From contig JAJFBO010000014.1 of the NCBI GenBank assembly GCA_020697025.1, positions 1 through 11,015 of the forward strand: a stretch of 11,015 nt of DNA, given 5' to 3'. Below, in pieces: positions 5,038-11,015 of this stretch. The notes beneath the pieces are model-generated. The model saw nothing but the letters and a program-made list of their open reading frames with translations. It ran no database searches and was not told the origin of the DNA. The DNA comes from Burkholderiales bacterium (lineage in GTDB: Bacteria; Pseudomonadota; Gammaproteobacteria; Burkholderiales; UBA11063). Made by a program: the position numbers and the translations under genes. Numbering within the stretch: the stretch's first letter is position 1; each line of letters opens with the position of its first letter.

Positions 5038-7689
5038 TTAAGATTTGGTACGCCAACTACATAAAGTTTGGCAAATAAGACTTGATTGCTCACATACATC
5101 ATCGTGACTTATATTTTCTAAATGTGCCACTCTAATGTTTGCCGGATTTTTTATATAAAAATCGAGATTATTAAATGCTAATTTTGCTACATGATTATTT
5201 ATATCTTCATGATTTCTTATAAATTCGTTAGCATATTTTGTTGCTTTAAATAAAAGTATGTTGGAATGATACAATTTTTTTGATATTTTTTGATATACTA
5301 AATTTTGTTCACATTCGAAATTATTAATTAATTTATCAGTATAATTTTCTAAATAACCACGAGTCTGATGGTATGAATATAGTTTTTTTAGATCTTCTTT
5401 TGCTTGAGTCAAATATAAAGCTAGAGTTTTATCAATCAATACGGTATCAAGTATTACTATCCAAATTTGTTCAACTCCACGTTGTTCTAAGATACTAGCA
5501 ATTTCTAAAGCAATCTGCCCGCCAAAGGACCATCCTAAAAGTAAATATGGTTGTTTAGATTGATTGGTTTTTTGTCTAATAGCATCTAGGTTCGATAAAT
5601 AAAATTTTGCTAAGTCAGTTAGGTTACTTATTTTATTATTACTATTTAAATTATAATTATCTATACCATAGCAGCTATAATGTGCAGTCAATTTTTGTGC
5701 TAAAGAAACATATACTTCAGATCCGGCCATAGCTGGGTGAATCATAAAGATATTTAACTTATCTGTAGTATTATTTAGGTTATTAATAAGTTGAAATTTA
5801 TTCGGCTTTAATAGTGGTATTAATTTATCCAATGTTTTGGCAGTGTAAATATCTACAATTTTAATCTGACACTTAAATTTGACGTTTATTCTATTTATTA
5901 ATTTAATAGCTAGTATACTATCGCCGCCAAGTCTAAAAAAATCGTCATAGATTCCTATATTGTTAACCGGTATTTTTAATACTGTGCTCCAAATATCACA
6001 TAATTCAATTTCCACTTGGTTTCTAGGAGCTACATAGCTACTATCTTGATCAATTTTATAATTAAGTAAAGCAATACGATCTAATTTGCCATTAACTGTT
6101 AATGGCAGCTTATCTATCTGTATAAAGATATTGGGAATCATGTGTTCCGGTAACATATTGGATAGATAAGATTTTATTTCCTTTTCTACTAATTTGTTCT
6201 CAGAAATATAATAACAAATTAAATATTTTGGACCTTCCATATCAACTTCTATAGTATTAGTATGTTCTTTTAATAATACTACGGCTTGTTTTATTCCTGA
6301 ATAAGCCATTAAAGTAGACTCAATCTCTCCGAGTTCAACTCTAAAACCACGTATTTTGATTTGGGCATCATTACGTGCAATGTATTCAAAATCCTTGTTA
6401 GCTAAATAACGAACTAGGTCTCCAGTTCTGTATAATCTGTTATTTCTATTTTTTATTTTTTCTTCTTCAGTTTGAAATGGATTAGTAATAAATCTCTCTG
6501 CAGTTAATTCTGGTAAATTTAAATAGCCTCTGGCAAGCCTGTCTCCGCCAATAAATAATTCACCAATCTCTCCAGGGGGTAATGGGGTCAAATTATTGTC
6601 CAGAATATATCCTTGCATATTTGGAATAAATTTACCTATACATGATGTAGAACTAATATCTGCATTAGATATTTTTTTATAGGTAACGTGTATTGTAGTT
6701 TCTGTTATACCATACATATTAATTAATTCAGGCTTTAAAGGTTCGTATTTATCGAACCAGGGCTTTAATCGTTGGAAGTTTAGTTTATCTCCACCAAATA
6801 TTACATATTTTAAATTATCTAGTTTGGTTGGCTTATTTAGGTCAATATCCATAAATTGATAAAATACATTTGGGGTTTGATTCAATATGGTAACTTTTTC
6901 TCTCTCGCAAAGTGTATAAAATAATTCAGTATTTTTTACTAATTCAGCTGGACATATGACTAATTTTCCACCGTATAGTAATGCACCAAATATTTCCCAT
7001 ACGCTAAAATCAAAAATATAGGAGTGAAACAAAGTCCATACATCATGTTCGCTAAATTTATATAAACCTTCTGTGGCACTGAATAAGCTTATAACATTAC
7101 CATGTAATTGAAGAACTCCTTTTGGCTTTCCAGTGGTACCGCTGGTATAAATTACATAAGCTAAATCACGGCTGGTGGTGTTTACCTTAGGATTGCTAAT
7201 CGGTTGTTTCGTAAAATAATTTTGTACTAATTCCTGATTGTCTATAGCTAGAATATTGTAATCCCTAATTTGAGTCCTGTATAAGGTAGTAGAAAGTTGT
7301 TCACTGGTAATAATTATTTTGGCTTTAGTGTCTTCTAATATATAATTAATGCGATCTTTTGGAGCAGCTGTATCTATTGGTACATATGCTCCACCAGCTT
7401 TAAGCACGGCTAAAATAGCTATTACCATAGATTCATTTCTATTTAAATATAATGCAATTAAATCGCCATGTTGTACTTTAGAGACATTTTGTAAATAATG
7501 TGCTAATTGATTTGCAAGATTATTTAATTTCTGGTAGGTAATACTAATATTCTTAAAAGAAATTGCTATGTTATTGGGTGTATTAATAACTTGTTTTTGA
7601 AATAATTCATGAATAGAGCTATATTGAGAATTATTGGATTCAATCGCTCTATCTAGGCTAATTGGCGTTAAATTTGTATATTCTAACAA
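5038..7689 (-). CDS. Single-module NRPS (adenylation - carrier - thioesterase), predicted threonine-activating
   Basis: The protein has 883 residues. The adenylation domain (about 25-540) has all core motifs: ITYQKL, VLKAGGAYVPID, YTSGTTGKPKG (181-191), FDFSVWE (226-232), NMYGITETT, YRTGDL, IRGFRVELGEIE and NGKLD with catalytic Lys535. Reading the pocket against GrsA gives D227, F228, W231, N270, I297, G299, M325, I333, H334, K535. This is DFWNIGMIHK, one conservative change from the threonine code DFWNIGMVHK. The carrier domain has LGGDS with phosphopantetheine Ser591. The thioesterase has HPAMAG, GWSFGG with Ser721, Asp748 and probably His862. There is no condensation domain, so the enzyme should load one amino acid and release it as acid, lactone, ester or dimer. 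The start is a TTG with AAGAGA upstream; the frame has a stop (TAA) 13 codons earlier and no nearby ATG. Specificity is inference; domain order is secure. Confidence 0.9.
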   Translation of the reverse strand: MLEYTNLTPISLDRAIESNNSQYSSIHELFQKQVINTPNNIAISFKNISITYQKLNNLANQLAHYLQNVSKVQHGDLIALYLNRNESMVIAILAVLKAGGAYVPIDTAAPKDRINYILEDTKAKIIITSEQLSTTLYRTQIRDYNILAIDNQELVQNYFTKQPISNPKVNTTSRDLAYVIYTSGTTGKPKGVLQLHGNVISLFSATEGLYKFSEHDVWTLFHSYIFDFSVWEIFGALLYGGKLVICPAELVKNTELFYTLCEREKVTILNQTPNVFYQFMDIDLNKPTKLDNLKYVIFGGDKLNFQRLKPWFDKYEPLKPELINMYGITETTIHVTYKKISNADISSTSCIGKFIPNMQGYILDNNLTPLPPGEIGELFIGGDRLARGYLNLPELTAERFITNPFQTEEEKIKNRNNRLYRTGDLVRYLANKDFEYIARNDAQIKIRGFRVELGEIESTLMAYSGIKQAVVLLKEHTNTIEVDMEGPKYLICYYISENKLVEKEIKSYLSNMLPEHMIPNIFIQIDKLPLTVNGKLDRIALLNYKIDQDSSYVAPRNQVEIELCDIWSTVLKIPVNNIGIYDDFFRLGGDSILAIKLINRINVKFKCQIKIVDIYTAKTLDKLIPLLKPNKFQLINNLNNTTDKLNIFMIHPAMAGSEVYVSLAQKLTAHYSCYGIDNYNLNSNNKISNLTDLAKFYLSNLDAIRQKTNQSKQPYLLLGWSFGGQIALEIASILEQRGVEQIWIVILDTVLIDKTLALYLTQAKEDLKKLYSYHQTRGYLENYTDKLINNFECEQNLVYQKISKKLYHSNILLFKATKYANEFIRNHEDINNHVAKLAFNNLDFYIKNPANIRVAHLENISHDDVCEQSSLICQTLCSWRTKS

Positions 7690-7737
7690 GGTTGTTGGTT
7701 CTCTTGAAATATTTTAGCTAGCTTTATGGTGTGTTAA

Positions 7738-7749
7738 CCCAGATCTGGG
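7738..7749. promoter_or_regulatory. Perfect 12-bp palindrome between the PQ-loop and NRPS genes
   Basis: CCCAGATCTGGG is a perfect palindrome and one of the few G+C-rich spots in this AT-rich region. It lies in the 65-bp gap before the TTG start of the NRPS gene. As DNA it would suit a dimeric regulator. As RNA it gives only a 4-bp stem with a GATC loop. Its position suggests control of NRPS expression, but this is inference. Confidence 0.35.
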
Positions 7750-7754
7750 GGATT

Positions 7755-8066
7755 TTAGTCCAAATTATGACTATTTTTACTATGTTGGTTTTTTATTAAA
7801 TAAGAATAGCGGTACCAGATAATAAGGGTTGTTACAATTGTATTAGTAATTAAAGTAAAGGCATAACCTAGCATAAGTAAAGTATCATTTCTTATAAAAG
7901 CATGTAAGAAAATAAATATACTTATTATATTGAATCCAGCAAAAGTAAGCAAGGATATATCATCTGCATGTTTTGTTTTATAAAGCCGGATAATCTGTGG
8001 AATGTATAAAATTGCATTAATAAACAGCCCAATAGAAAAAACAAACTCAATAAAAAATTTAATCAT
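7755..8066 (-). CDS. SemiSWEET-type PQ-loop membrane protein
   Basis: This 103-residue protein has three predicted membrane helices (about 5-26, 39-58 and 64-87). The first ends in the PQ motif YIPQ (Pro23, Gln24), followed by a basic loop RLYKTKHADD and ISLLTFAGFN. This is one PQ-loop triple-helix bundle, the size and layout of bacterial SemiSWEETs. Those act as homodimers and, in the studied cases, move sugars; related PQ-loop proteins carry amino acids. The substrate here is unknown. AGGGA, 7 bases before the ATG, supports the start. It is the first gene of the set PQ-loop - NRPS - regulator, with 65 bp to the next gene. It may therefore move the substrate or product of the NRPS, but the link rests on position only. 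Confidence 0.75.
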   Translation of the reverse strand: MIKFFIEFVFSIGLFINAILYIPQIIRLYKTKHADDISLLTFAGFNIISIFIFLHAFIRNDTLLMLGYAFTLITNTIVTTLIIWYRYSYLIKNQHSKNSHNLD

Positions 8067-8126
8067 TACAAATCCCTTTTTTTAGAATGGTTGTTAAAAT
8101 GCAATTTGCTTTGTTTTTACCCACTT

Positions 8127-8132
8127 ATTATA
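8127..8132 (-). promoter_or_regulatory. Possible -10 box for the PQ-loop / NRPS / regulator operon
   Basis: On the minus strand TATAAT lies about 60 bases before the PQ-loop start codon and downstream of the terminator of the preceding gene, the right place for the operon promoter. No convincing -35 is seen at 17 bp spacing, which fits a promoter that needs an activator, although chance matches are common in AT-rich DNA. Confidence 0.3.
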
Positions 8133-8144
8133 CATTATTATGAT

Positions 8145-8179
8145 GAGAGAGAATAAAATTATAAGCATTTGCTTATAAT
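8145..8179 (-). terminator. Factor-independent-like terminator of the small gene at 8227-8499
   Basis: Read on the minus strand, ATTATAAGC and GCTTATAAT (8179-8171 and 8166-8158) form a perfect 9-bp stem with a 4-base AAAT loop, followed at once by TTTTATT. It begins about 48 bases after the stop codon of the minus-strand gene. It separates that gene from the PQ-loop operon on the same strand. Confidence 0.6.
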
Positions 8180-8226
8180 GTGTCTTTGCCTACTAGAGAT
8201 ATTCTATTCTAGCTTTACAATATAAC

Positions 8227-8499
8227 TCAATTTTCTATAACAACTTTATTTCTAAAGTTTTTCATTGTTTCTTTTAGTTTGGGCTGATACTTCGGATTGA
8301 TTTTATTGATTGCGTCAGCTTGCTTTGTTATAGGTAAGAATTTAATTATTCGACGTGCTTCTGATTCGATTAAGGAAGAATCAATAATTTCATTGATTAA
8401 CTTAGTATAGCGCGTACTTAATTCAGATTCAGAAGCTGTGTTTCTAAATAATGCTTCAGCTTGTTGCTGTATTAAGCTAAACAGCAGTAGTTCCTTCAT
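8227..8499 (-). CDS. Small helical protein of unknown function, 90 aa
   Basis: The product starts MKELLLFSLIQQQAEALF and is rich in charged and Leu/Ile residues with almost no Gly or Pro in the first 60 positions. It should be all-helical and soluble. The stretch from residue 20 to 60 has regular hydrophobic spacing that suits a helical bundle or a protein-binding adaptor. The last third is basic (PKYQPKLKETMKNF). I recognise no family. The start is well supported by GGAGAG 8 bases before the ATG, and a good terminator follows, so it is very likely a real single-gene unit. It is divergent from the tandem small genes at 8796-9405 and shares a motif-rich promoter gap with them. Confidence 0.6.
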   Translation of the reverse strand: MKELLLFSLIQQQAEALFRNTASESELSTRYTKLINEIIDSSLIESEARRIIKFLPITKQADAINKINPKYQPKLKETMKNFRNKVVIEN

Positions 8500-8656
8500 T
8501 TATAACTCTCCAATTATAACAAGTACTCTATGTCAGTAGATACTAAAACCTCAAATTAGGCGTTCATTTTCCAAATTTTACCACTTAAATCTTTGTAAAA
8601 ATTAAATACACTGTTATATAATAGCGTATACTGATGCATTAATTATGCTGTTTAAT

Positions 8657-8689
8657 TGCAAATTATATCATTTGCATAAATTATTTGCA
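8657..8689. promoter_or_regulatory. Operator-like array of three ATTTGCA motifs at 13-bp spacing
   Basis: TGCAAAT (8657-8663) is the inverted form of ATTTGCA, which follows at 8670-8676 and again at 8683-8689, so the three motifs start exactly 13 bp apart. The first two make a 20-bp inverted repeat with a 6-bp spacer, the usual shape of a dimeric regulator site. The array sits in the 296-bp gap between divergent genes (8500-8795), which otherwise shows no gene. It could control either side or both. Confidence 0.4.
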
Positions 8690-8795
8690 AAAAATGTTAT
8701 TTGTTGTACTTAGGTTTTTATGATATGGTTGCATGGCAAGCAGAATTGAACTAATGAAGCATTGCAAAAAATTTCAATTAATGAGGGAAGTATAA

Positions 8796-9095
8796 GTGAT
8801 CTGGCATATATTTAACTTTAAACATAAATTATACAATTTAATTAAATATTCTATTGATAAATATTTATATGCGCAATTTTATATTATCCGAATTGAGACT
8901 TTGGTCGAAAATCATGGATTTTTAGTTCACTTTACGAACAAATTCAATGCGCATAATATATACACAAAAAGTGTGAAAGATATTTTTGCTAACAAAAAAA
9001 TTATTAATCGTTTTGGTAGTCATGATGCTGCGAGAATCGGGTATTACTGTGCTAAAAGTATGCTGAAAGAAAAAATTTATCATGGACATTACTAG
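8796..9095 (+). CDS. Small protein of unknown function, first of two tandem paralogues
   Basis: This 99-residue basic protein shows no signal peptide or membrane helix. Its N-terminal third is helical (KHKLYNLIKYSIDKYLY). A short strand-rich part follows (VHFTNKF, IYTKSVKDIF), then a C-terminal helix with AARIGYYCA (residues 78-86). The same layout appears in the next gene, so they are paralogues. The start is a GTG with GAGGGAAG 7-8 bases upstream. A four-codon mini-frame (ATG at 8781, TAA at 8793-8795) covers that Shine-Dalgarno and ends directly before the GTG, so ribosomes could reinitiate, though this may be chance. I do not recognise the family; the fold looks like a small alpha-beta domain. 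Confidence 0.55.
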   Translation: MIWHIFNFKHKLYNLIKYSIDKYLYAQFYIIRIETLVENHGFLVHFTNKFNAHNIYTKSVKDIFANKKIINRFGSHDAARIGYYCAKSMLKEKIYHGHY

Positions 9096-9405
9096 AAGAC
9101 CCTTTTCCTTCAGAAGATTTATTTTCCACTTAATTAAATCTGTCTTAACGTTATTGCGTAAAAATCACTGTAAGATTGATTCAATTAAGAAAGATTGGGA
9201 GACAACTGAATATGCGGTAAGCTTTATCTATACAACTAAGAGACAAATTTTTGTAAAGTCATCAATCGAAATTTACAATAATGAATTTTTGTTAGATGAA
9301 TTTCTGCCATATGAGGCTGCGTTAATTGGTTTTTATGCAGCATGCGCGCATTCAGAGAAAATTAATAAAAATAGTAATAATCAGTATTTGAACTCAGCAA
9401 TTTAG
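9082..9405 (+). CDS. Small protein of unknown function, second tandem paralogue
   Basis: This 107-residue product overlaps the previous gene by 14 bases in another frame, so the two are very likely translationally coupled; no strong Shine-Dalgarno is seen. Aligned with its neighbour it keeps the basic helical N-terminus, a VSF / IFVKSSIEIY strand pair (VHF / IYTKSVKDIF in the first copy) and the helix AALIGFYAA (79-87, against AARIGYYCA at 78-86). The tail after this helix is Asn-rich and differs. Similarity is well below half of positions, so the duplication is old or the genes evolve fast. No known family is recognised. A paired small-gene cassette of this kind could encode two subunits of a heterodimer. 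Confidence 0.55.
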   Translation: MDITRRPFSFRRFIFHLIKSVLTLLRKNHCKIDSIKKDWETTEYAVSFIYTTKRQIFVKSSIEIYNNEFLLDEFLPYEAALIGFYAACAHSEKINKNSNNQYLNSAI

Positions 9406-9411
9406 GATACT

Positions 9412-9445
9412 TTAATTAGTTACAACTATAGCTGTAACTAATTAA
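9412..9445. promoter_or_regulatory. Perfect 13-bp inverted repeat between two transcription units
   Basis: TTAATTAGTTACA (9412-9424) and TGTAACTAATTAA (9433-9445) are exact inverted arms around the 8-base spacer ACTATAGC. It lies 7 bases after the tandem small genes and 22 bases before the VUT-family gene. It may act as the terminator of the former (an ATATTT follows) or, as DNA, as a dimer operator for the latter. Confidence 0.5.
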
Positions 9446-9467
9446 TATTTCTTAAAGATAGAGTAAA

Positions 9468-10172
9468 ATGAATAAGAATGCTGAACCAAAGTTCTATACT
9501 TTATTTGCAATGCTGATTTTTGTAACTAGCGTATGTTCTTCTATGCTGGGGTCCAGATTGATGGATATAAGTTATATTATCCCTGGAGCTACATTAGTAT
9601 CAGGTGGAATATTACCCTTTTGCATATCATTTGTTTTGCTTGATATTGCTACCAATCAATATGGTTATATTCGAGTAAAAAAGATTATAATGTTGGTGTT
9701 AATTTGTAAAGTTATAATGGCTTTATTTTTGTATTCTATGATGCAAATTCGCCCTGCAACATCTTTTCACTATGAAAGTAGTTATCAAATAGTAATTTTA
9801 ATGATGTTCCGTGCATTCTGGGCTAGTTTTTGGGGGACATTGGTTTCTTTTTACTTAAATTGTTATATATTTTCAAAACTATATGTTTCATTTTATGGAA
9901 GAATGTTATGGTTAAGGTGCTTAGTTGCAACAACAATGGGTGAGATTGTATTTTCTTTGGTTTCAACACCAATATTATTTTGGGGGAAGTTAGATATACA
10001 TCATATATTTTTACTAATATTTCATAATTATGGGTTTAAATTGATATTTGAATTTGCAAGTTTACCAGTTATATATCTGTTAGTTTATTTATTAAACAAG
10101 TATGAAATGGCTTTCCAAATCTCATACTCTGGGTTTAATCCACCACATAAGAAAATTAATGCTGAAATTTAA
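9468..10172 (+). CDS. VUT / YhhQ-family membrane transporter (divergent)
   Basis: The 234-residue protein has about six membrane helices and the signatures of the VUT (DUF165) family, whose studied members, such as E. coli YhhQ, import queuosine precursors. Visible matches are LLDIATNQYGY (57-67; usual form D-V-x-T-E-x-Y-G-Y), the cytoplasmic basic turn after it (RVKK), and GRMLWLR (144-150; usual G-x-x-L-W-L-R) before the fifth helix. The family Glu after 'T' is Gln or Asn here, and the WLRN Asn is Cys, so the substrate may differ from preQ0/preQ1. I therefore give no gene symbol. No strong Shine-Dalgarno is seen. It lies 26 bp ahead of the dehydrogenase gene, so both probably share a transcript. 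A strong inverted repeat just upstream may control it. Confidence 0.7.
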   Translation: MNKNAEPKFYTLFAMLIFVTSVCSSMLGSRLMDISYIIPGATLVSGGILPFCISFVLLDIATNQYGYIRVKKIIMLVLICKVIMALFLYSMMQIRPATSFHYESSYQIVILMMFRAFWASFWGTLVSFYLNCYIFSKLYVSFYGRMLWLRCLVATTMGEIVFSLVSTPILFWGKLDIHHIFLLIFHNYGFKLIFEFASLPVIYLLVYLLNKYEMAFQISYSGFNPPHKKINAEI

Positions 10173-10198
10173 TAAATCAAATATTACAAGGTTAGTTT

Positions 10199-10930
10199 AT
10201 GGAAAATTTAAAAGGCAGGGTTGCTATTGTCACAGGTGCTTCAAGTGGAATAGGTAAGGCTATCGCATTCCTTCTAGCAAAAAACAATGTTAAAGTTACT
10301 TTGATCGGCAGAAGAGAAGATAAATTAAATGAAATTGCTGCTGAATTAGCAGATTTAGGACTGCAAGCTTTAGTTATTAAAGCTGACTTAAGTGATGAAG
10401 CAGAAGTGGTTAAGGCTTTTAAAGTGTCACATACACATTGGGGGCGGAGCGATATATTAATTAATAGCGCTGGAATTTGTTCCAGCTCAAACTTTCATTC
10501 TGGAAATACCAGTGATTGGAAAAATATGTGGGATGTTAATGTATTTGCTGTTTGTGTAGCAATTCAAGAAGCATTAAAATACTTTAACCATGAAACTGGA
10601 GGGCAGATTATAAATATTTCCAGCACTTCATCATTCCGGGTCGGAAAACCTGGAAGTTTCTATGCTGCTACTAAGTTTGCACTAAGAGCCATTACTGAGT
10701 CATTACGCCAAGAATTGGTTTCAATAGGAAGTAAAACACGTGTAAGTTCAATTTCACCAGGTTTTGTGGCTACTAGTTTTGGTAGAGAAGGTCATAAAAT
10801 ACCTGATAATGACAATAAAGAAATGTTAGATACGGAAGATATTGCAAATGCAGTGCTACACGTATTGCAGACTCCGGCACATGTGGCTGTGTGTGATATA
10901 ATCCTGCGCTCATCTAAACAGTTGGCGTAA
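10199..10930 (+). CDS. NADP-dependent short-chain dehydrogenase/reductase, DHRS11/YdfG-like
   Basis: This is a complete 243-residue classical SDR. The nucleotide site TGASSGIG is at 12-19. Arg38-Arg39 after the second strand favour NADP(H) over NAD(H). ADL (Asp63) contacts adenine. The NNAG motif reads NSAG (89-92). The catalytic set is Asn114, Ser142, Tyr155 and Lys159 (YAATK), followed by SPGF. The C-terminal part with ESLRQEL and TPAHVAVCDIIL closely resembles the DHRS11 and YdfG group, which reduce hydroxy acids or carbonyl compounds such as serine/threonine-like substrates (YdfG) or ketones (DHRS11). The substrate here cannot be told. AAGG, 7 bases before the ATG, supports the start. It is second in the operon after the VUT-family gene, and a further frame starts 26 bp after its stop. 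Confidence 0.9.
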   Translation: MENLKGRVAIVTGASSGIGKAIAFLLAKNNVKVTLIGRREDKLNEIAAELADLGLQALVIKADLSDEAEVVKAFKVSHTHWGRSDILINSAGICSSSNFHSGNTSDWKNMWDVNVFAVCVAIQEALKYFNHETGGQIINISSTSSFRVGKPGSFYAATKFALRAITESLRQELVSIGSKTRVSSISPGFVATSFGREGHKIPDNDNKEMLDTEDIANAVLHVLQTPAHVAVCDIILRSSKQLA

Positions 10931-10956
10931 AAGTAGTTAATTAGGAATTGTAATTA

Positions 10957-11015
10957 ATGTTTTCCGTAAAAAGACTAAAGTATTTTATGGCAAGTTTGCA
11001 GCTATCAACAATAAA
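10957..11015 (+). CDS. Start of an unknown gene, cut by the right edge
   Basis: An ATG at 10957 preceded by TAGGA (10 bases away) opens a frame that continues to the window end: MFSVKRLKYFMASLQLSTIK. It lies 26 bp after the dehydrogenase stop in the same direction, the same spacing as between the two genes before it. It is probably the third gene of that operon. Nineteen codons are too few to assign a family. Confidence 0.4.
   Translation, partial: MFSVKRLKYFMASLQLSTI

Overview
The window comes from an AT-rich bacterial chromosome, most likely a proteobacterium. The tmRNA is one-piece, with a visible tag that reads ANDKNFALAAA. That tag, the DinB fragment and the outer-membrane-type lipoprotein fit Gamma- or Betaproteobacteria. 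The stacked PAS/LuxR regulator and the many small orphan genes suggest a Legionella- or Francisella-like host-associated lineage, but this is a weak inference and the genus cannot be fixed from sequence alone.

Left part (1-3180): the 5' end of dinB (DNA polymerase IV) runs off the left edge on the minus strand. It is followed by an orphan PAS-like protein (+), a convergent small lipoprotein gene (-) with a long hairpin between the two, and ssrA (tmRNA) with a clear extended -10 promoter. The ssrA 3' flank carries an odd degenerate repeat pair and then a small secreted protein gene of unknown role.

Middle part (3180-8066): a non-coding stretch of about 650 bp holds three copies of a hairpin-bearing repeat. 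It abuts the 3' end of a minus-strand gene set that reads, in transcription order, SemiSWEET/PQ-loop membrane protein, free-standing NRPS module (adenylation - carrier - thioesterase, no condensation domain), and double-PAS LuxR-type regulator. The NRPS and regulator genes are 21 bp apart and almost certainly co-transcribed. The adenylation pocket, read by eye, is DFWNIGMIHK, one conservative change from the classical threonine code. This looks like a small self-contained unit that makes, and perhaps senses and moves, a threonine-derived small molecule. It is the most interesting feature of the window.

Right part (8067-11015): a small unknown gene (-) with a good terminator is divergent from two overlapping tandem paralogous small genes (+). 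The gap between them holds a 13-bp-phased set of ATTTGCA motifs. A strong inverted repeat then precedes a likely operon of a divergent VUT/YhhQ-family membrane protein, a DHRS11-like NADP-dependent short-chain dehydrogenase, and the start of a further gene cut by the right edge.
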